From Sphingobium sp. Leaf26 (GTDB lineage: Bacteria > Pseudomonadota > Alphaproteobacteria > Sphingomonadales > Sphingomonadaceae), in assembly GCF_001421665.1 (NCBI RefSeq), contig NZ_LMKV01000012.1:640185-704184 (forward strand): DNA of 64,000 nt. Direction: 5' to 3'. The notes beneath the pieces were generated by a model that was not told where the DNA came from, made no database searches, and saw nothing but the letters and a program-made list of their open reading frames with translations. Each line of letters starts with the position of its first letter. Position 1 is the first letter of the stretch. A program made the position numbers and the translations under genes. Shown here one piece after another: positions 26,795 to 37,700 of the stretch.

Positions 26795-29443
26795 ATGCAG
26801 CGGCAGACCTATATTGCGCACGGTCGTCTCGCATCCCGTGAAATCCGTCTAGATGCTGCACGGCACCAGCATCACGGCATACAGGTCATGGCCTTCGAGC
26901 AACTGGCAGCGCGCCTTGCCGGCGGTTTCAGGCAGCCCATCAACGCTGAGATGCTGCGCGATGCGATTCAGCGCGTGTTGCCTGACATCGATCTCGGCGA
27001 GTTAGACGCGATCAAGCTGCTTCCGGGCATGGTTGGCGCGACCGCCGACACGCTGCACAAGGTATGGCGAACTGGGATCGATCTCTCTGCGCGTGCCGGC
27101 GACCATCCCCGTCTCGCCGCGATGGCGACGCTCGAGGAGGCGGTGCTCGCGATGCTGCCGCCAGCCATGCTCCGGCCTGTCGATCTGTCATTGCAGGCGT
27201 TGGCGCGCATCCAGCATGCGCCCGCTTTGTTCGGCGAGATCCACATCCAAGGGATCAGCGAGTTGTCGCCGTGTTGGCGAGAACTGCTGATCGCGCTAGC
27301 CGCGACGACGCCGGTCCGCTGGAATGCCGGCCCGCGCTCGGTACCGGCATGGCTGGAAGGATCGGGCGTCGAGGTAACCCGGTCCGAGCCGACCACCCCG
27401 GAAGTTGAGGCGGTCAGTACGGCCAATGGCTATCATGAAGCGATTGAGGCGCTGCGCTGGGCGCGCGAGCTGATTGCAAGTGGAACGGCCAAGCCGTCTG
27501 AGATCGCGATCGCAGCCGCCGCACCCGCCGCCTATGACGACGAGTTCATGGCGCTGCGGGTCGACGCCAATATCGATCTGCACTTCGTCCACAGCATCCG
27601 CGTGGTGACGACGCGCGATGGCCAGACAGCCGCCGCGCTCGCCGATATCCTCGTACGCGGCGTCACTCAGAGACATTTGCGACGTCTCGCGACGCTGCTC
27701 GCAGGTGCGGGCCCGTTCAAGGCGCTCCCGGACGGCTGGCAACGCGTTCTCCCGCCCGATGCGCCGTTGTCTTCTCCCGGCGCCTGGACGCGAATCCTAG
27801 GCACCCTTAGTGCCGAGCGCTGGCCGGATGGTGTTGATCATACCGACGATTTGAGCGCGATCGTCGAGACGCTTTCGGGCGGTGTCGCGCAGGCTGAGGA
27901 GATTGGTCGCGCTTTCCTGTCGGGCGGGGCACTGCGCATCTGGCGCAAGGCGCTGCTCGCGGGAAGCCCAGCGGCGATCGATGTCACGATCGATGGTCTG
28001 CGCCAAGAGGATGCTTGCGAAGCCTGCGTGTCGGTCGCGTGGATGCCGGCCTCGGCGCTGGCGGCCTCGCCGCGCAAATTCGTGCGCCTGCTTGGGCTGA
28101 CCTCGGCCGGCTGGCCGCGGCGGATTTCGGAAGACCGGCTTTTATCGGACCATATCATCCCGACCGCGGAGCTTGATCCGCTGCCGGTGACCGCCGCCGA
28201 TCGCCGCGATTTCGAGACGATCCTGTGTACGACCAGCGCGCAGGTCGTGCTCTCGCGGCCGCGTCGCGACGGGGAGGGCCGTCTGCTCGGCAAGAGCCCC
28301 TTGCTGCGCGGCCAGCCCGAGGCGCGCTATTTGCGCCGCAACCGGCGGCCAGCACATGCAATGAGCGAAACCGATCGTCTGGTCGCGCGCCCGGCCGACT
28401 TCGCCGCCACGCCGCAGGCAGCCTCGGCGACAGGCTGCTGGCAGGATTGGCAACGCCCGGTCGTCACCGCCCATGATGGTCTGCTGCGTGCCGACCATCC
28501 CGCAGTGCTGGCAGCGCTCGAACGGGTTCAGTCGGCGAGCTCGCTCGCCAAGCTACTGCGCAACCCGCTCGGCTTCACCTGGACTTATGCGCTCGGGGTT
28601 CGGGCGCCGGAGAGCGCTGAGGAGGCGCTGGTGCTCGATGCCCGACAGAGCGGCATCCTGCTCCACGACACCCTCGATCACGCCGTGCGCCTCCTGGAAG
28701 GAGAGGGAGGGCTCGCGGTCGCGCGCCCTGACCAGCTCACCGTCGCGATCGAGTCCGCCGCCGCGGCAGTCACGAGCCGCTGGCAAGGCGCGCAGGTGGT
28801 GCCGCCTCTCGTCGTATGGCGTCGCACTGTCGAGGAAACCAAGGAGACCGCGCTCAACGCGTTGCAGCATCCCGAACCGCCGCTCGAGGATCAGAGAAGC
28901 TACACCGAGGTGCCGTTCGGTGGTGAGGCGGCGAAGTCCGACGGCGCGATCCCATGGGATCCGACGACGACCGTCGCGATCACCGACACCGGCTTCGAGA
29001 TCTCCGGCTTCATCGATCGTCTTGATCTGTCGGGCGACGCCGCCAAGGCGCGGGTGATCGACTATAAGGGCGGCAAGATGCCATCCAAGCCGGTGATCCT
29101 ACAGGGCGGCAAGGAGCTGCAGCGTTGTCTCTATGCTTATGCGGTGAAGGCGCTGCTCGGTGACTGCGTAGAGATCGACGCGGCACTGCTCTATCCGCGC
29201 GACACCGAGGCGCGGCACCTGGATGCTCCAGCCGAGGTGCTGGAGGAGCTTGCCGGACATCTCCGCGCGGCGCGCGCGAGCCTCCTCGCAGGGCACGCGC
29301 TGATCGGCGAGGACAATGGCAGCGACTACGACGATCTGAGCTTTGCGCTCCCGGCCAATGCTCTGAACGGCTATTGTCCGCGCAAAATCGAACCTGCCCG
29401 CGCGACGCTTGGTGACGCGGCCCTCGTCTGGGAGGCGATCTAA
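26795..29443 (+). CDS. AddB-like PD-(D/E)XK nuclease subunit
   Basis: This 882-residue protein (ATG 26795 with GGAAG upstream) resembles AddB/RecB-type nucleases. The N-terminal two thirds show the pattern of an inactivated helicase-like scaffold, with no intact Walker A. The C-terminal nuclease has RQSGILLHDTLDHAV (about 627-641), GFIDRLDLSG (about 738), and VIDYKGGKMP (about 755), giving the D and DxK of the RecB nuclease motif. The stop overlaps the start of the next gene as TAATG, so the two subunits are co-translated. AddAB-type enzymes resect double-strand ends and degrade foreign linear DNA. Its place inside a defence island and its divergent sequence argue that it is not the housekeeping copy. 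Confidence 0.75.
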   Translation: MQRQTYIAHGRLASREIRLDAARHQHHGIQVMAFEQLAARLAGGFRQPINAEMLRDAIQRVLPDIDLGELDAIKLLPGMVGATADTLHKVWRTGIDLSARAGDHPRLAAMATLEEAVLAMLPPAMLRPVDLSLQALARIQHAPALFGEIHIQGISELSPCWRELLIALAATTPVRWNAGPRSVPAWLEGSGVEVTRSEPTTPEVEAVSTANGYHEAIEALRWARELIASGTAKPSEIAIAAAAPAAYDDEFMALRVDANIDLHFVHSIRVVTTRDGQTAAALADILVRGVTQRHLRRLATLLAGAGPFKALPDGWQRVLPPDAPLSSPGAWTRILGTLSAERWPDGVDHTDDLSAIVETLSGGVAQAEEIGRAFLSGGALRIWRKALLAGSPAAIDVTIDGLRQEDACEACVSVAWMPASALAASPRKFVRLLGLTSAGWPRRISEDRLLSDHIIPTAELDPLPVTAADRRDFETILCTTSAQVVLSRPRRDGEGRLLGKSPLLRGQPEARYLRRNRRPAHAMSETDRLVARPADFAATPQAASATGCWQDWQRPVVTAHDGLLRADHPAVLAALERVQSASSLAKLLRNPLGFTWTYALGVRAPESAEEALVLDARQSGILLHDTLDHAVRLLEGEGGLAVARPDQLTVAIESAAAAVTSRWQGAQVVPPLVVWRRTVEETKETALNALQHPEPPLEDQRSYTEVPFGGEAAKSDGAIPWDPTTTVAITDTGFEISGFIDRLDLSGDAAKARVIDYKGGKMPSKPVILQGGKELQRCLYAYAVKALLGDCVEIDAALLYPRDTEARHLDAPAEVLEELAGHLRAARASLLAGHALIGEDNGSDYDDLSFALPANALNGYCPRKIEPARATLGDAALVWEAI

Positions 29444-32400
29444 TGACTAACGCGACACCCGTCCTGAGGGACGAAGCCGCCCGCCTCGCTGCGATGACGG
29501 CGCATGACCGCTCGGTGCTGGTCGAAGCCGGCGCCGGCTCGGGCAAGACGGCGGTTATGGCCGGACGGCTCGCACTGCTGCTCGCCGGTGGCACCGCGCC
29601 CAGAACGATCGCGGCGGTGACCTTCACCGAATTGGCGGCGAGCGAACTGCTCGCGCGCGTCCGTGACTTCGTCGACGAGCTGCTTGACGGACGGATCCCA
29701 CGCGAACTGCGCATTGCCCTGCCGGACGGTCTCTCGGCCGAGCAGCGGACGCATCTCGATGGGGCAGCGGCCGCGATCGACGAAATCACCTGCTCGACGA
29801 TCCACGGCTTCTGCCAGCGCCTGATCAAGCCCTATCCGGTCGAGGCGAATATCGACCCGGGCGCGGCGCTCATGGATCCGGCGCAGGCAGAGCTGGTGTT
29901 CGGCGAAATCGTTGATCGCTGGCTGCGCGAGGTGCTCGATGTCGGTGACGACAGCCTAGTCGCCGAGCTCGTGTTTCAGAACCCAGCGAAGGCGACCGAA
30001 CTCATTGCGACGGCGGCCATGGCGCTGCGCGACAATCGTGTGCTTGTACCACCACTCACGGGCGCGATCCCGCCGCTGGTGACCGCGTTCTGTGAGGCTG
30101 CCGACGCTTATCGCGCCTTCGTGGTGGGCTTGGCTGCACAGGAAGAGGAGAGCATCGCGGGCGCGAGGGCCTTCGTCGACATGGCAGCGGCGGTGGCCTT
30201 CGCCACGACCGACCAATCGCCGGCCGCGCTCGTCCGGCTTCTGGCATCTACTCCGCACCCGTCGCTTTGCACCGCCAAGGGCGGGTTCAGCGCTTACAAG
30301 AAGAAGGGGAAGTGGGAGGCCGCAGCCAAGATCGCAGGCCTCGCCAAGTCCGAGGGCGGCGTCCTCAACACGCGCGCCGAGGAATTGCATCTCGCCTGCA
30401 CGCACAGCTGGACCGCGATGCTGCAGGGTGCGGCGGCTCGCGTGCTCGCCGACTTGCTCACCGCGATCCAGCCGATCGCGGATAATTTCCGCGCCTATAA
30501 GCGGGCGGCCGCTTTCCTCGATTTTGACGATCTGATCTTTGCCGCCCGCGATCTCTTGCGCGATCATGATGCCGTCCGTGGGGCGCTCGCGGGACGCTAT
30601 GCGCATGTGCTGGTCGATGAATTCCAGGACACCGACCCGCTCCAGACCGAGATCTTCTGGCGTCTGTGCGGCGATCCGGCGCCTGGCGCCGATCTGCTCG
30701 ACTGGGCGGCATATCGCATCCGGCCCGGCGCGCTGTTCCTGGTCGGTGACCCCAAACAGGCGATCTACCGGTTCCGCGGCGCCGACGTCGCCGCTTATGT
30801 CCGGGCGCGCGAAGCGATCCGCGCGCTTAATCCGGGCGACCTGCTGTCGATCTCGACCAATTTCCGCTCGTGCGCGGCGATCCTCGCTTATGTTAACGAC
30901 CGCTTCGCCCCGCACCTGTCTGAAGAGAAAGGGCAGCCGGGCTTCACCGCGCTCGACAGCTTCCATCCCGATCATGGCGAGGGCCTGTGCGTGGCGGCGC
31001 TGCCGGTCGCGTGCGCCGGCGAGGACGGCAAGGCCAAGTCCGGCGTGCAGCGCGACTGCGAGGCGGAGGCAGTCGCAGAGATGTGCAGCCGGCTGATCGG
31101 CAGCCAGATCATCGTCGATCGCAAGACCAACACCAAGCGTCCCTGTCGTCCGGGCGATATCGCGCTGCTGGCTCCTGGCGGCACCGAATTGTGGCGTTAC
31201 GAGGAGGCGCTGGAGAAGCGCGGCGTACCGGTCGCGACACAGGCCGGAAAAGGCTTTTACAGGCGGCAGGAGGTGCAGGACCTCATCGCGATCACGCGCG
31301 TGCTTGCCGACAGCCGCGACAGCCTCGCGCTGATGGCGCTGCTGCGCGGGCCGCTGGTCGGCCTGACCGAGGAACAGCTTCTCGATCTGGTCTGGAGCCA
31401 GCCGCGCGATCCTGAGCGGCCCGACGCCCGGCCCCGGCTCACCATCCATCTCGATGCCGAGGCGATCGCCGACGCCCATGCCCGCGACATCGTCGAGAAG
31501 CTGCAGGCGCTGCGGCGCGGGATCAACGGCACGACGCCGCACCAGTTGCTTGCTGAAGCGGTTGATCTGCTGCGCTTGCGCCCGGTTCTGCTCCAGCGCC
31601 ATGGTGGGCAGGCGGAGCGTCCGCTCGCCAATGTCGACCTCTTCCTGAGCTTGGCTCAGCCCTATGGCGTGCGCGGTCTGCGCGCCTTTGCTGATGCGAT
31701 GACGGCTGCCTGGGAGGGCAAGACGCGCTCGGCGGAAGGCCGCCCTGATGCCCAAGAAGAGGCGGTGTCGCTGGTCACGATGCACGCCTCCAAAGGTCTG
31801 GAATGGCCGATTGTCGTGCCGATCAACACAATGACGTCGGGCAATGATGTGCGCGATCCCGTAATCGACGGCGACACCAAGACGATCTTCCTGCCCATCT
31901 TCGGGGTCGTGCCTACCGGCTATGAGGAGGCCAAGGCGGCGGAAGTCGCGGAGCGCGAGCGCGAACGATTGCGCCTTTGGTATGTCGCGGCAACCCGGGC
32001 GCGCGAATTACTCGTCCTGCCCAAGCTCGACGTGGCGCCAGCAAAGAGCAGCTGGAACGCGTTGATGGATTTCGATCTCGACGGCCTGCCAGCGATCGCG
32101 ATCGACCATCATCCCGAAGGGTTCGACACGGCCGACGGCGATCCCGCCAATGATCAGACGCGCGAGATCTTCGCGGGCGAAGCGGCGCGCGTGGTCGCGG
32201 CGACCACGCGCCTGCGCTGGCTCGCGCCCAGCCGCGACGAGAATCCGCAAGGACCGCTCGTGGTAGCAGCCGAACCGCAGATCGTGGTCACAGCCGAGGA
32301 CGCGTCCGAGTCCGAGGTGATGATCGCGGTGCAGGGCGGACGCGAGCGTGGGCTCGTCATCCACAAGCTGTTCGAGGAGGTGCTGACGGGCGAGACGGCC

Positions 32401-32853
32401 GACGACCTCACCGCGCTCACGGCGCGCGCAACGGATCTGGTACGCGCGCTTGGACGTGAGCCCGGCGCTGACGCGGGCGCGAGCCTCGCGCCGGACGAGA
32501 TGGCGGGGACAGTCGCGCGCACGTTGGCCTTGCCGGAGATCGCTGCGCTGCGCCTGCGTCTCATCGCCGAGCTCCCGGTCTATGGCCTCGGCGAGGAGGA
32601 CGGCGTCGAACTGGCGACCTTCGGGATCGTCGACGCACTTTCACTGGGCGAGGACGGCACGCCCGAGCTGGTGATCGACTGGAAGAGCGACGTCAGCCCG
32701 AGTGTTGCGGCGGCCGATCATTATCGACAACAGGTTCGCCGCTATCTCGAGGTCACCGGCATCCCGGCGGGCCTCGTCGTCTTCGTCACTACCGGCGAGC
32801 TGCTGCAGGTTGCAGCGCCAGCGCGTGATACACTGGTCGCTGCTACCGTCTAG
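29443..32853 (+). CDS. AddA-like UvrD/Rep helicase-nuclease
   Basis: This 1,136-residue protein has all main superfamily-1A helicase motifs: Walker A EAGAGSGKTAV (about 28-38), TFTELAASEL (motif Ia), STIHGFCQRL (motif Ib region), LVDEFQDTD (Walker B, about 390), VGDPKQAIYRFRGAD (motif III), TMHASKGLEWP (motif V) and YVAATRARELL (motif VI). A C-terminal RecB-type nuclease motif, ELVIDWKSDV, lies near residue 1075. Such AddA/RecB proteins unwind and degrade DNA from ends together with an AddB-like partner, here the overlapping upstream gene. Both subunits keep a nuclease motif, as in AddAB. A host recombination-repair copy would be expected elsewhere in the genome. Confidence 0.88.
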   Translation: MTNATPVLRDEAARLAAMTAHDRSVLVEAGAGSGKTAVMAGRLALLLAGGTAPRTIAAVTFTELAASELLARVRDFVDELLDGRIPRELRIALPDGLSAEQRTHLDGAAAAIDEITCSTIHGFCQRLIKPYPVEANIDPGAALMDPAQAELVFGEIVDRWLREVLDVGDDSLVAELVFQNPAKATELIATAAMALRDNRVLVPPLTGAIPPLVTAFCEAADAYRAFVVGLAAQEEESIAGARAFVDMAAAVAFATTDQSPAALVRLLASTPHPSLCTAKGGFSAYKKKGKWEAAAKIAGLAKSEGGVLNTRAEELHLACTHSWTAMLQGAAARVLADLLTAIQPIADNFRAYKRAAAFLDFDDLIFAARDLLRDHDAVRGALAGRYAHVLVDEFQDTDPLQTEIFWRLCGDPAPGADLLDWAAYRIRPGALFLVGDPKQAIYRFRGADVAAYVRAREAIRALNPGDLLSISTNFRSCAAILAYVNDRFAPHLSEEKGQPGFTALDSFHPDHGEGLCVAALPVACAGEDGKAKSGVQRDCEAEAVAEMCSRLIGSQIIVDRKTNTKRPCRPGDIALLAPGGTELWRYEEALEKRGVPVATQAGKGFYRRQEVQDLIAITRVLADSRDSLALMALLRGPLVGLTEEQLLDLVWSQPRDPERPDARPRLTIHLDAEAIADAHARDIVEKLQALRRGINGTTPHQLLAEAVDLLRLRPVLLQRHGGQAERPLANVDLFLSLAQPYGVRGLRAFADAMTAAWEGKTRSAEGRPDAQEEAVSLVTMHASKGLEWPIVVPINTMTSGNDVRDPVIDGDTKTIFLPIFGVVPTGYEEAKAAEVAERERERLRLWYVAATRARELLVLPKLDVAPAKSSWNALMDFDLDGLPAIAIDHHPEGFDTADGDPANDQTREIFAGEAARVVAATTRLRWLAPSRDENPQGPLVVAAEPQIVVTAEDASESEVMIAVQGGRERGLVIHKLFEEVLTGETADDLTALTARATDLVRALGREPGADAGASLAPDEMAGTVARTLALPEIAALRLRLIAELPVYGLGEEDGVELATFGIVDALSLGEDGTPELVIDWKSDVSPSVAAADHYRQQVRRYLEVTGIPAGLVVFVTTGELLQVAAPARDTLVAATV

Positions 32854-33029
32854 TCCATGGGTCAGAGAATTCTCTCAATGCGAAGTGAAGATAAGGCGAG
32901 TCAGGAAATCTGGAGCAATGCGTGCGGGGCGCTCTCAGACGATGCTTTCAATGATCTACCGTTCAACGTTCAGAGAACGTGCAGTCGGGTCCATTTCAGT
33001 TCCACCATTTTCGAAGAAGTGATAGGAGT

Positions 33030-34685
33030 TCAACGCATTCGCGTTGCAACGATGATCCCATCTTCAATTTTCAAATCCATCGAGAGGGGGGTTTCGTGAA
33101 TGGAGATATCAGTGTTTATCGTCTGGAGGCTATCGAACACAGTGGCGCCTTGAGTCGAAATTCGATTCAATAGAGCGTTTTCATTCCGCAAAATTTTGAA
33201 TCGCTCAGCCGGGTTAGTAACTGCTTTGATTTTCTCGCGGAGGAGCTGGTCTAGCCCGATGGCAGCGTCGCCCTGCGGCAGCAAGGCTAGTACAGAGGCT
33301 CTGATGTCCTGAAGGCGATCTCTTTTACGCTGTTCACGGCCAGGGAAGGCAGAAAAGAGCTGCCAACCACATGCGCGCGCCCGTAGGCACAACAGCATTT
33401 CACGATAGAGTTTATCCAGCGCCGTTTGTTGCTCGTCGAGCGCCTTGATATACTTACCCTGTCCGACCCACTCTGCATCCTTCAGGATTTTCAGGGCTTC
33501 ATTTTGGCTACGGATGTCGATGGCAAGATGGTCCTGCACCTCAAGCAGTTTGGTCTCGTGCATTTCGATGAGGTGAATCACCTCATCTGAGAGCTCCCCA
33601 GACATCACTGAGCCAGCAATCTGTTCGAAATAGCGGATCGATCCTGTCAGGATCGATCGACGCTCGTTCTTTTGGAACGCGGCGACATCGTCAATGGCTT
33701 CTTTAATGTCCGACAGCTTCTCGCTGATGTCGGCGAGATGTTTTTGCGCCAGAAGAGCAGATGCAATATTGAGAGCAGCGCCGGAAGTGGCTAGGGCCGA
33801 AAGCTTCCCGACATCGAGTTTGGCGGCTCCGGCGAGTTCGGGCTTGCCGATTTTGCGGAGCGTGCCGATGAGGCTACCGTGCTTGATGCTCTCCACCAGC
33901 TCGGTCCCAGCCGGGACGATCACATTCATGTAATTGCTGGTCCTAACTTCAACGGCCGTCGCCATGCCGGGGACAGCCTGCAAAAGCGGATTTAATCGAC
34001 TAATCCCCATGTCATCCTTGCTGACCTTGCGCCATCCAGCGTCCGAATCAGATAAGCCGATCTGGGCGAGCGTCAGGACAGGTGTTCCGCTATCGTTGCT
34101 GATGACCAACGCATCGCCTTGACTGACAGGCGCTGGTGACGAGCTTTTCTTCTTGGCCACCTTATTCGCACACGCGGCTTCAGTATGCATGCTGCGTAGG
34201 AATGCAATTTGCAAAAGGGAGGCGGCTAGAGGAAGCCATTCTGCGGCACTAAAAAAGCTTTTGGCACTCTCGGCAGCTGCTTGACGAGCCTCGTTCACCG
34301 CCGCTTGCTGCTTGTCCGCCGTGATCGACGAGAGCCGTTGCGGCGTGAAGAGGTTCAGTAGTGCTGTCTCATTGTCTGCCAGTTCATCCTCTTGGGCGGG
34401 CAACCCCACCTGTTTGCATAATGCGCTGATCATCCCTTGATACGAGGGACGGCTACCATCCGTGATATTCAGCGCCTTCTGCCCAAGGCGGTAAATCTCA
34501 TCGCCGATTTGATCGGTATACTGACTGTGATCTGGGGCATGCCGTTCATAGGCCCAGCAAATCTTGAGTATGCTGACAGGCGTCTGCGTGAGCGTGTCGA
34601 CCAATGGTGCTAATTGATGGTCGCTGCTCATACCGAGAATCTCGTAGATGACGGGAACGGCGGTGACGTTCACTGGGGCGTTCAT
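33030..34685 (-). CDS. Helical protein of unknown function, possibly membrane-active, last gene of a defence-like operon
   Basis: This 551-residue protein follows the SNF2-type helicase gene by 66 bp on the same strand. Residues 1 to about 100 (LAPLVDTLTQTPVS, then HSQYTDQIGDEIYRLG) faintly recall the N-terminal domain of YaaW/DUF3944-associated proteins. A hydrophobic helix lies near 150-170 (LPLAASLLQIAFL) and an alanine-rich segment near 290-310 (LSALATSGAALNIASALLA), followed by a long amphipathic, coiled-coil-like stretch to about 480. This layout of a hydrophobic hairpin followed by long helices is seen in alpha-pore-forming proteins, so an effector role is possible. No enzyme motif is present and the assignment is weak. 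Confidence 0.65.
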   Translation of the reverse strand: MNAPVNVTAVPVIYEILGMSSDHQLAPLVDTLTQTPVSILKICWAYERHAPDHSQYTDQIGDEIYRLGQKALNITDGSRPSYQGMISALCKQVGLPAQEDELADNETALLNLFTPQRLSSITADKQQAAVNEARQAAAESAKSFFSAAEWLPLAASLLQIAFLRSMHTEAACANKVAKKKSSSPAPVSQGDALVISNDSGTPVLTLAQIGLSDSDAGWRKVSKDDMGISRLNPLLQAVPGMATAVEVRTSNYMNVIVPAGTELVESIKHGSLIGTLRKIGKPELAGAAKLDVGKLSALATSGAALNIASALLAQKHLADISEKLSDIKEAIDDVAAFQKNERRSILTGSIRYFEQIAGSVMSGELSDEVIHLIEMHETKLLEVQDHLAIDIRSQNEALKILKDAEWVGQGKYIKALDEQQTALDKLYREMLLCLRARACGWQLFSAFPGREQRKRDRLQDIRASVLALLPQGDAAIGLDQLLREKIKAVTNPAERFKILRNENALLNRISTQGATVFDSLQTINTDISIHETPLSMDLKIEDGIIVATRMR

Positions 34686-34751
34686 GCAGGCTATACCGAT
34701 CTTCGCTTGAAAAAATGGCTCGATCCGATGTCCGTCAGGACCCGATGGCGG

Positions 34752-37700
34752 TCAAGATATTGTCATTTTTTTCAAATTCTTTAGGTTCGCTCCGGCTACT
34801 GGTCGGAGATCAAGGGCAAGAGCGCTGAGTGCGGCAATCTTCTCGTCGCTACCACGCGCAAGGTGATTCACCAGATCCTCTTGGTTCGGCTGGCCGAGCG
34901 CCAGGCGATAGAGCAAACGCTGGCGCTGAAGGTGATCGAACCGCGCAATGTCACGGCTCTTGGACAATGCCAGAACATGTCGGTCGATGTCGGCGTTCTC
35001 GAACGTCCACCATGGTGACAGTCCGGTGTCGTTAGGAAAGCGCGCCTCCCCAAGGGCCGCAGCCGCGTTCCACGGCGACTGCCCGCCCTTGCCTGCCGCC
35101 ACTGCGTCCTCGCGCACCTTTGCGCCAAGCGGCCGGCGGATCAACAGGCCGCCATAACGGGAGATGCGACCTTCGCGTTGTTCAAGATCGACCGGATTCG
35201 ATGGAAGATCCCAATGGACGATCCGCCGACACCAACTGTGGAAATCGAGCCCCTCCTGGCCGATCGACGTCGTGGCGAGAACATGCGGCCAGAACGGCGT
35301 GTTGAACGCCCGCCTCAAACCCTCGGCACGCGGTGGGGTGCCTTCTTCGGAATCGGAAAGGGCGCGTTCGGTCGTCTCGGCGTCGGCTTTATCCGTCCCG
35401 CTGAACGGCACGGCCGCGTGGCATCGCAGGCGGATCGGGCTCCCGGTTGCCGGTAGGCCGCGGAAGGTGAACCAGCCCAGCGAAGCGTGCAGCGCCGAGC
35501 CGAGTTCGTCCAGCAACTGCGCTGCCTCGACCTGCCCTTGCGCGAGCCAGAAATGTTCGTCGAGCACGCTTTCGAGACCGCCATCGCGTACCGCGGCCAC
35601 CAGAACCTCGGTAATGCTGCCGCCCCCGAGCCGTCCCCAGAAGACGCGATTGTCGAGATAGGTCCGGAGCCGGTGCCAGCAGAACCAAATAAGGTCGTAG
35701 ATATGCTCAGGGTCGATCGCAGTCGGGAGATGGCGTAACAGCGCGCGGCCCACAGTGACAGCGGGCGACGACAGCGCGATCTCGGCGAGGCGATCCAATT
35801 CCCTGCTGCTGATCCACTCGATCGCCTCTACGTCGTCCCGCTCCTCGACGATTCGCCCGAGCACGGCCTCATCGCCTGCCGTTGCGACCCATGCCAACTG
35901 GGTGGCATCGTAGTCGCCCGACTCCCGCTCGATCGCGGCCAGCAGGTTCCAGAGCGGCCTGGAGCGCTCCGCGTCTTTCTTCGGCCTGTCACGGATTTCG
36001 ATCTTGAGACGGCCCAGCGCACGGCGGAGCTGATTGGCCACCGTCTTAAGCGCCGTGTCCGCGGTCGCGTGGTGTCCCTTGAGCGGATCCGTCACCCGGA
36101 TCAGGAACGGCGAGGGGTGGAATAGCCCCATCACCGGCAGGCCGGACTGCGGCGCCAGACGCTTGCTCTCCCAGTTCCGGCGGCGATCGGTGCCTGCCGC
36201 ATTGAGATAGGCGTTCTCGACCCCAAGGCTCATCAGCGCCGCCACGCTCTGCGGCGTCGCGCGGAAGCGGCTGAAGAGAAGAGTCTTCTGGGAGGGCGCG
36301 CTCGCCCACGGCCCGGCCAAACGCCACCAACGTATCGACGGCGCGACCCATGGCAGGGCTAGCTCCGGATTTTTCGCAATTTCCTGCAGCGCGCGCAACT
36401 TCGCGCTTCCCCAGCCTTGCTTCGCCTCGGCGAGTTGCTTGCCGGCGCGCAGGAATGGTGCGCCGGGCTCGCGCTCGAACGGTCTATCTTCGGCAATCTT
36501 GTAGCGGGAGCCCAACGCCTGCGCCGGTAGCGGGACCGACAGCCAATAAGCCGAAGCAGCGGTCTTGTTCCGGTCGGTTACCTTGCCGGCAAACTGCTTG
36601 AACACCCGTAGATCGCCCGGCAAGATGGGGAGGGGAGCGCGGCGTGTCCGATAATCCTCGCTGGTCGACGGCGGGCGCTCCGTGCGGGCGATGCACGGCC
36701 GCAGCAGCGCATCGATTCGGTCACGCGTCGCTTCGGCACGATCGCGAAGCAGCGGGTCGATACCGTCCCCTTTCGCATCGCCGATCGCCCGCAGGATCTC
36801 GCCAAAGTTGGCGAACAGCTGCTCGGCCTCCGCGCGGGTCTCCTTGTTCCGACTCAGGAACTCGATCGTCTCGAACAGTTCCTCATGCGCCTGCGGTCCA
36901 TCCTTGCCATCCCAGGACTCGCCGTAGAGGCGATAGGGCGTCGCCGAGAGAAGCAGCATCGCCGGTCTCTTCCTGCCGATACCGAGCAGTGCCTGCCCGA
37001 GACGGTCGCCAGCTGCGGGCGCCAGCATCTCCCGGAAGCGCTGGAATTCGTCGAAGATGATGAGATCGGGCGGCGTAGCCTCCAGGCAGGCCTCGGCAAG
37101 GAGCCGCCTCAACACGGTCAGGGTGCGTGAATGGGGCTTTTCATTCGCAGCTTTGGCAATGCGGTCGGCGAGGCTGGGCCGCTTGCCTTCCGGATTGAAG
37201 CGCGCCTTAAGCGCGTTGCGATAAGTCTCGACGAGCTTGGGATCGATGCCACCCATAAGCCGATCGGCGGTACGACACGCGCCCTCCCAGCTCTTCACGG
37301 CGCGCTGCTGAATGAACAGATTGGGCAGCTTCTCCGAAGCCCCTGGCACGGCGCGTTCGAGCAGGCGGCCGAGGAACGCCCGCTCGACAGCGGCCCCGGG
37401 AGACTGGTGTTTGCCCTCGGCCGGAAACGAGGTCTGCGGAGCGAGCGAATAGAGACGTAGCGGAGAGCGTGGCTCGCCCGGCGGCCGTTGGTCGAGTGGG
37501 ATCATCGATAGCCGATCGACCTTGGAGAGGGCGCGTTTCCTCGCATCCTTGTTCCCGAGGAAGTCGACGAGGCGCGACGCATTCTGATCCGAAACACGCG
37601 TGTTGTTGGTGACATAGAAGGCTGTGAACGCCTTGGTGCCTCCTTTTGACAGATGTCGGAGAGCTTCGCGCGCGACCGTGGTCTTTCCCAGCCCGACCTC

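Noticed and set aside
29956..31785. Long minus-strand open frame of 609 codons
   Set aside because: Antisense to the AddA-like gene, whose helicase motifs are complete on the plus strand.
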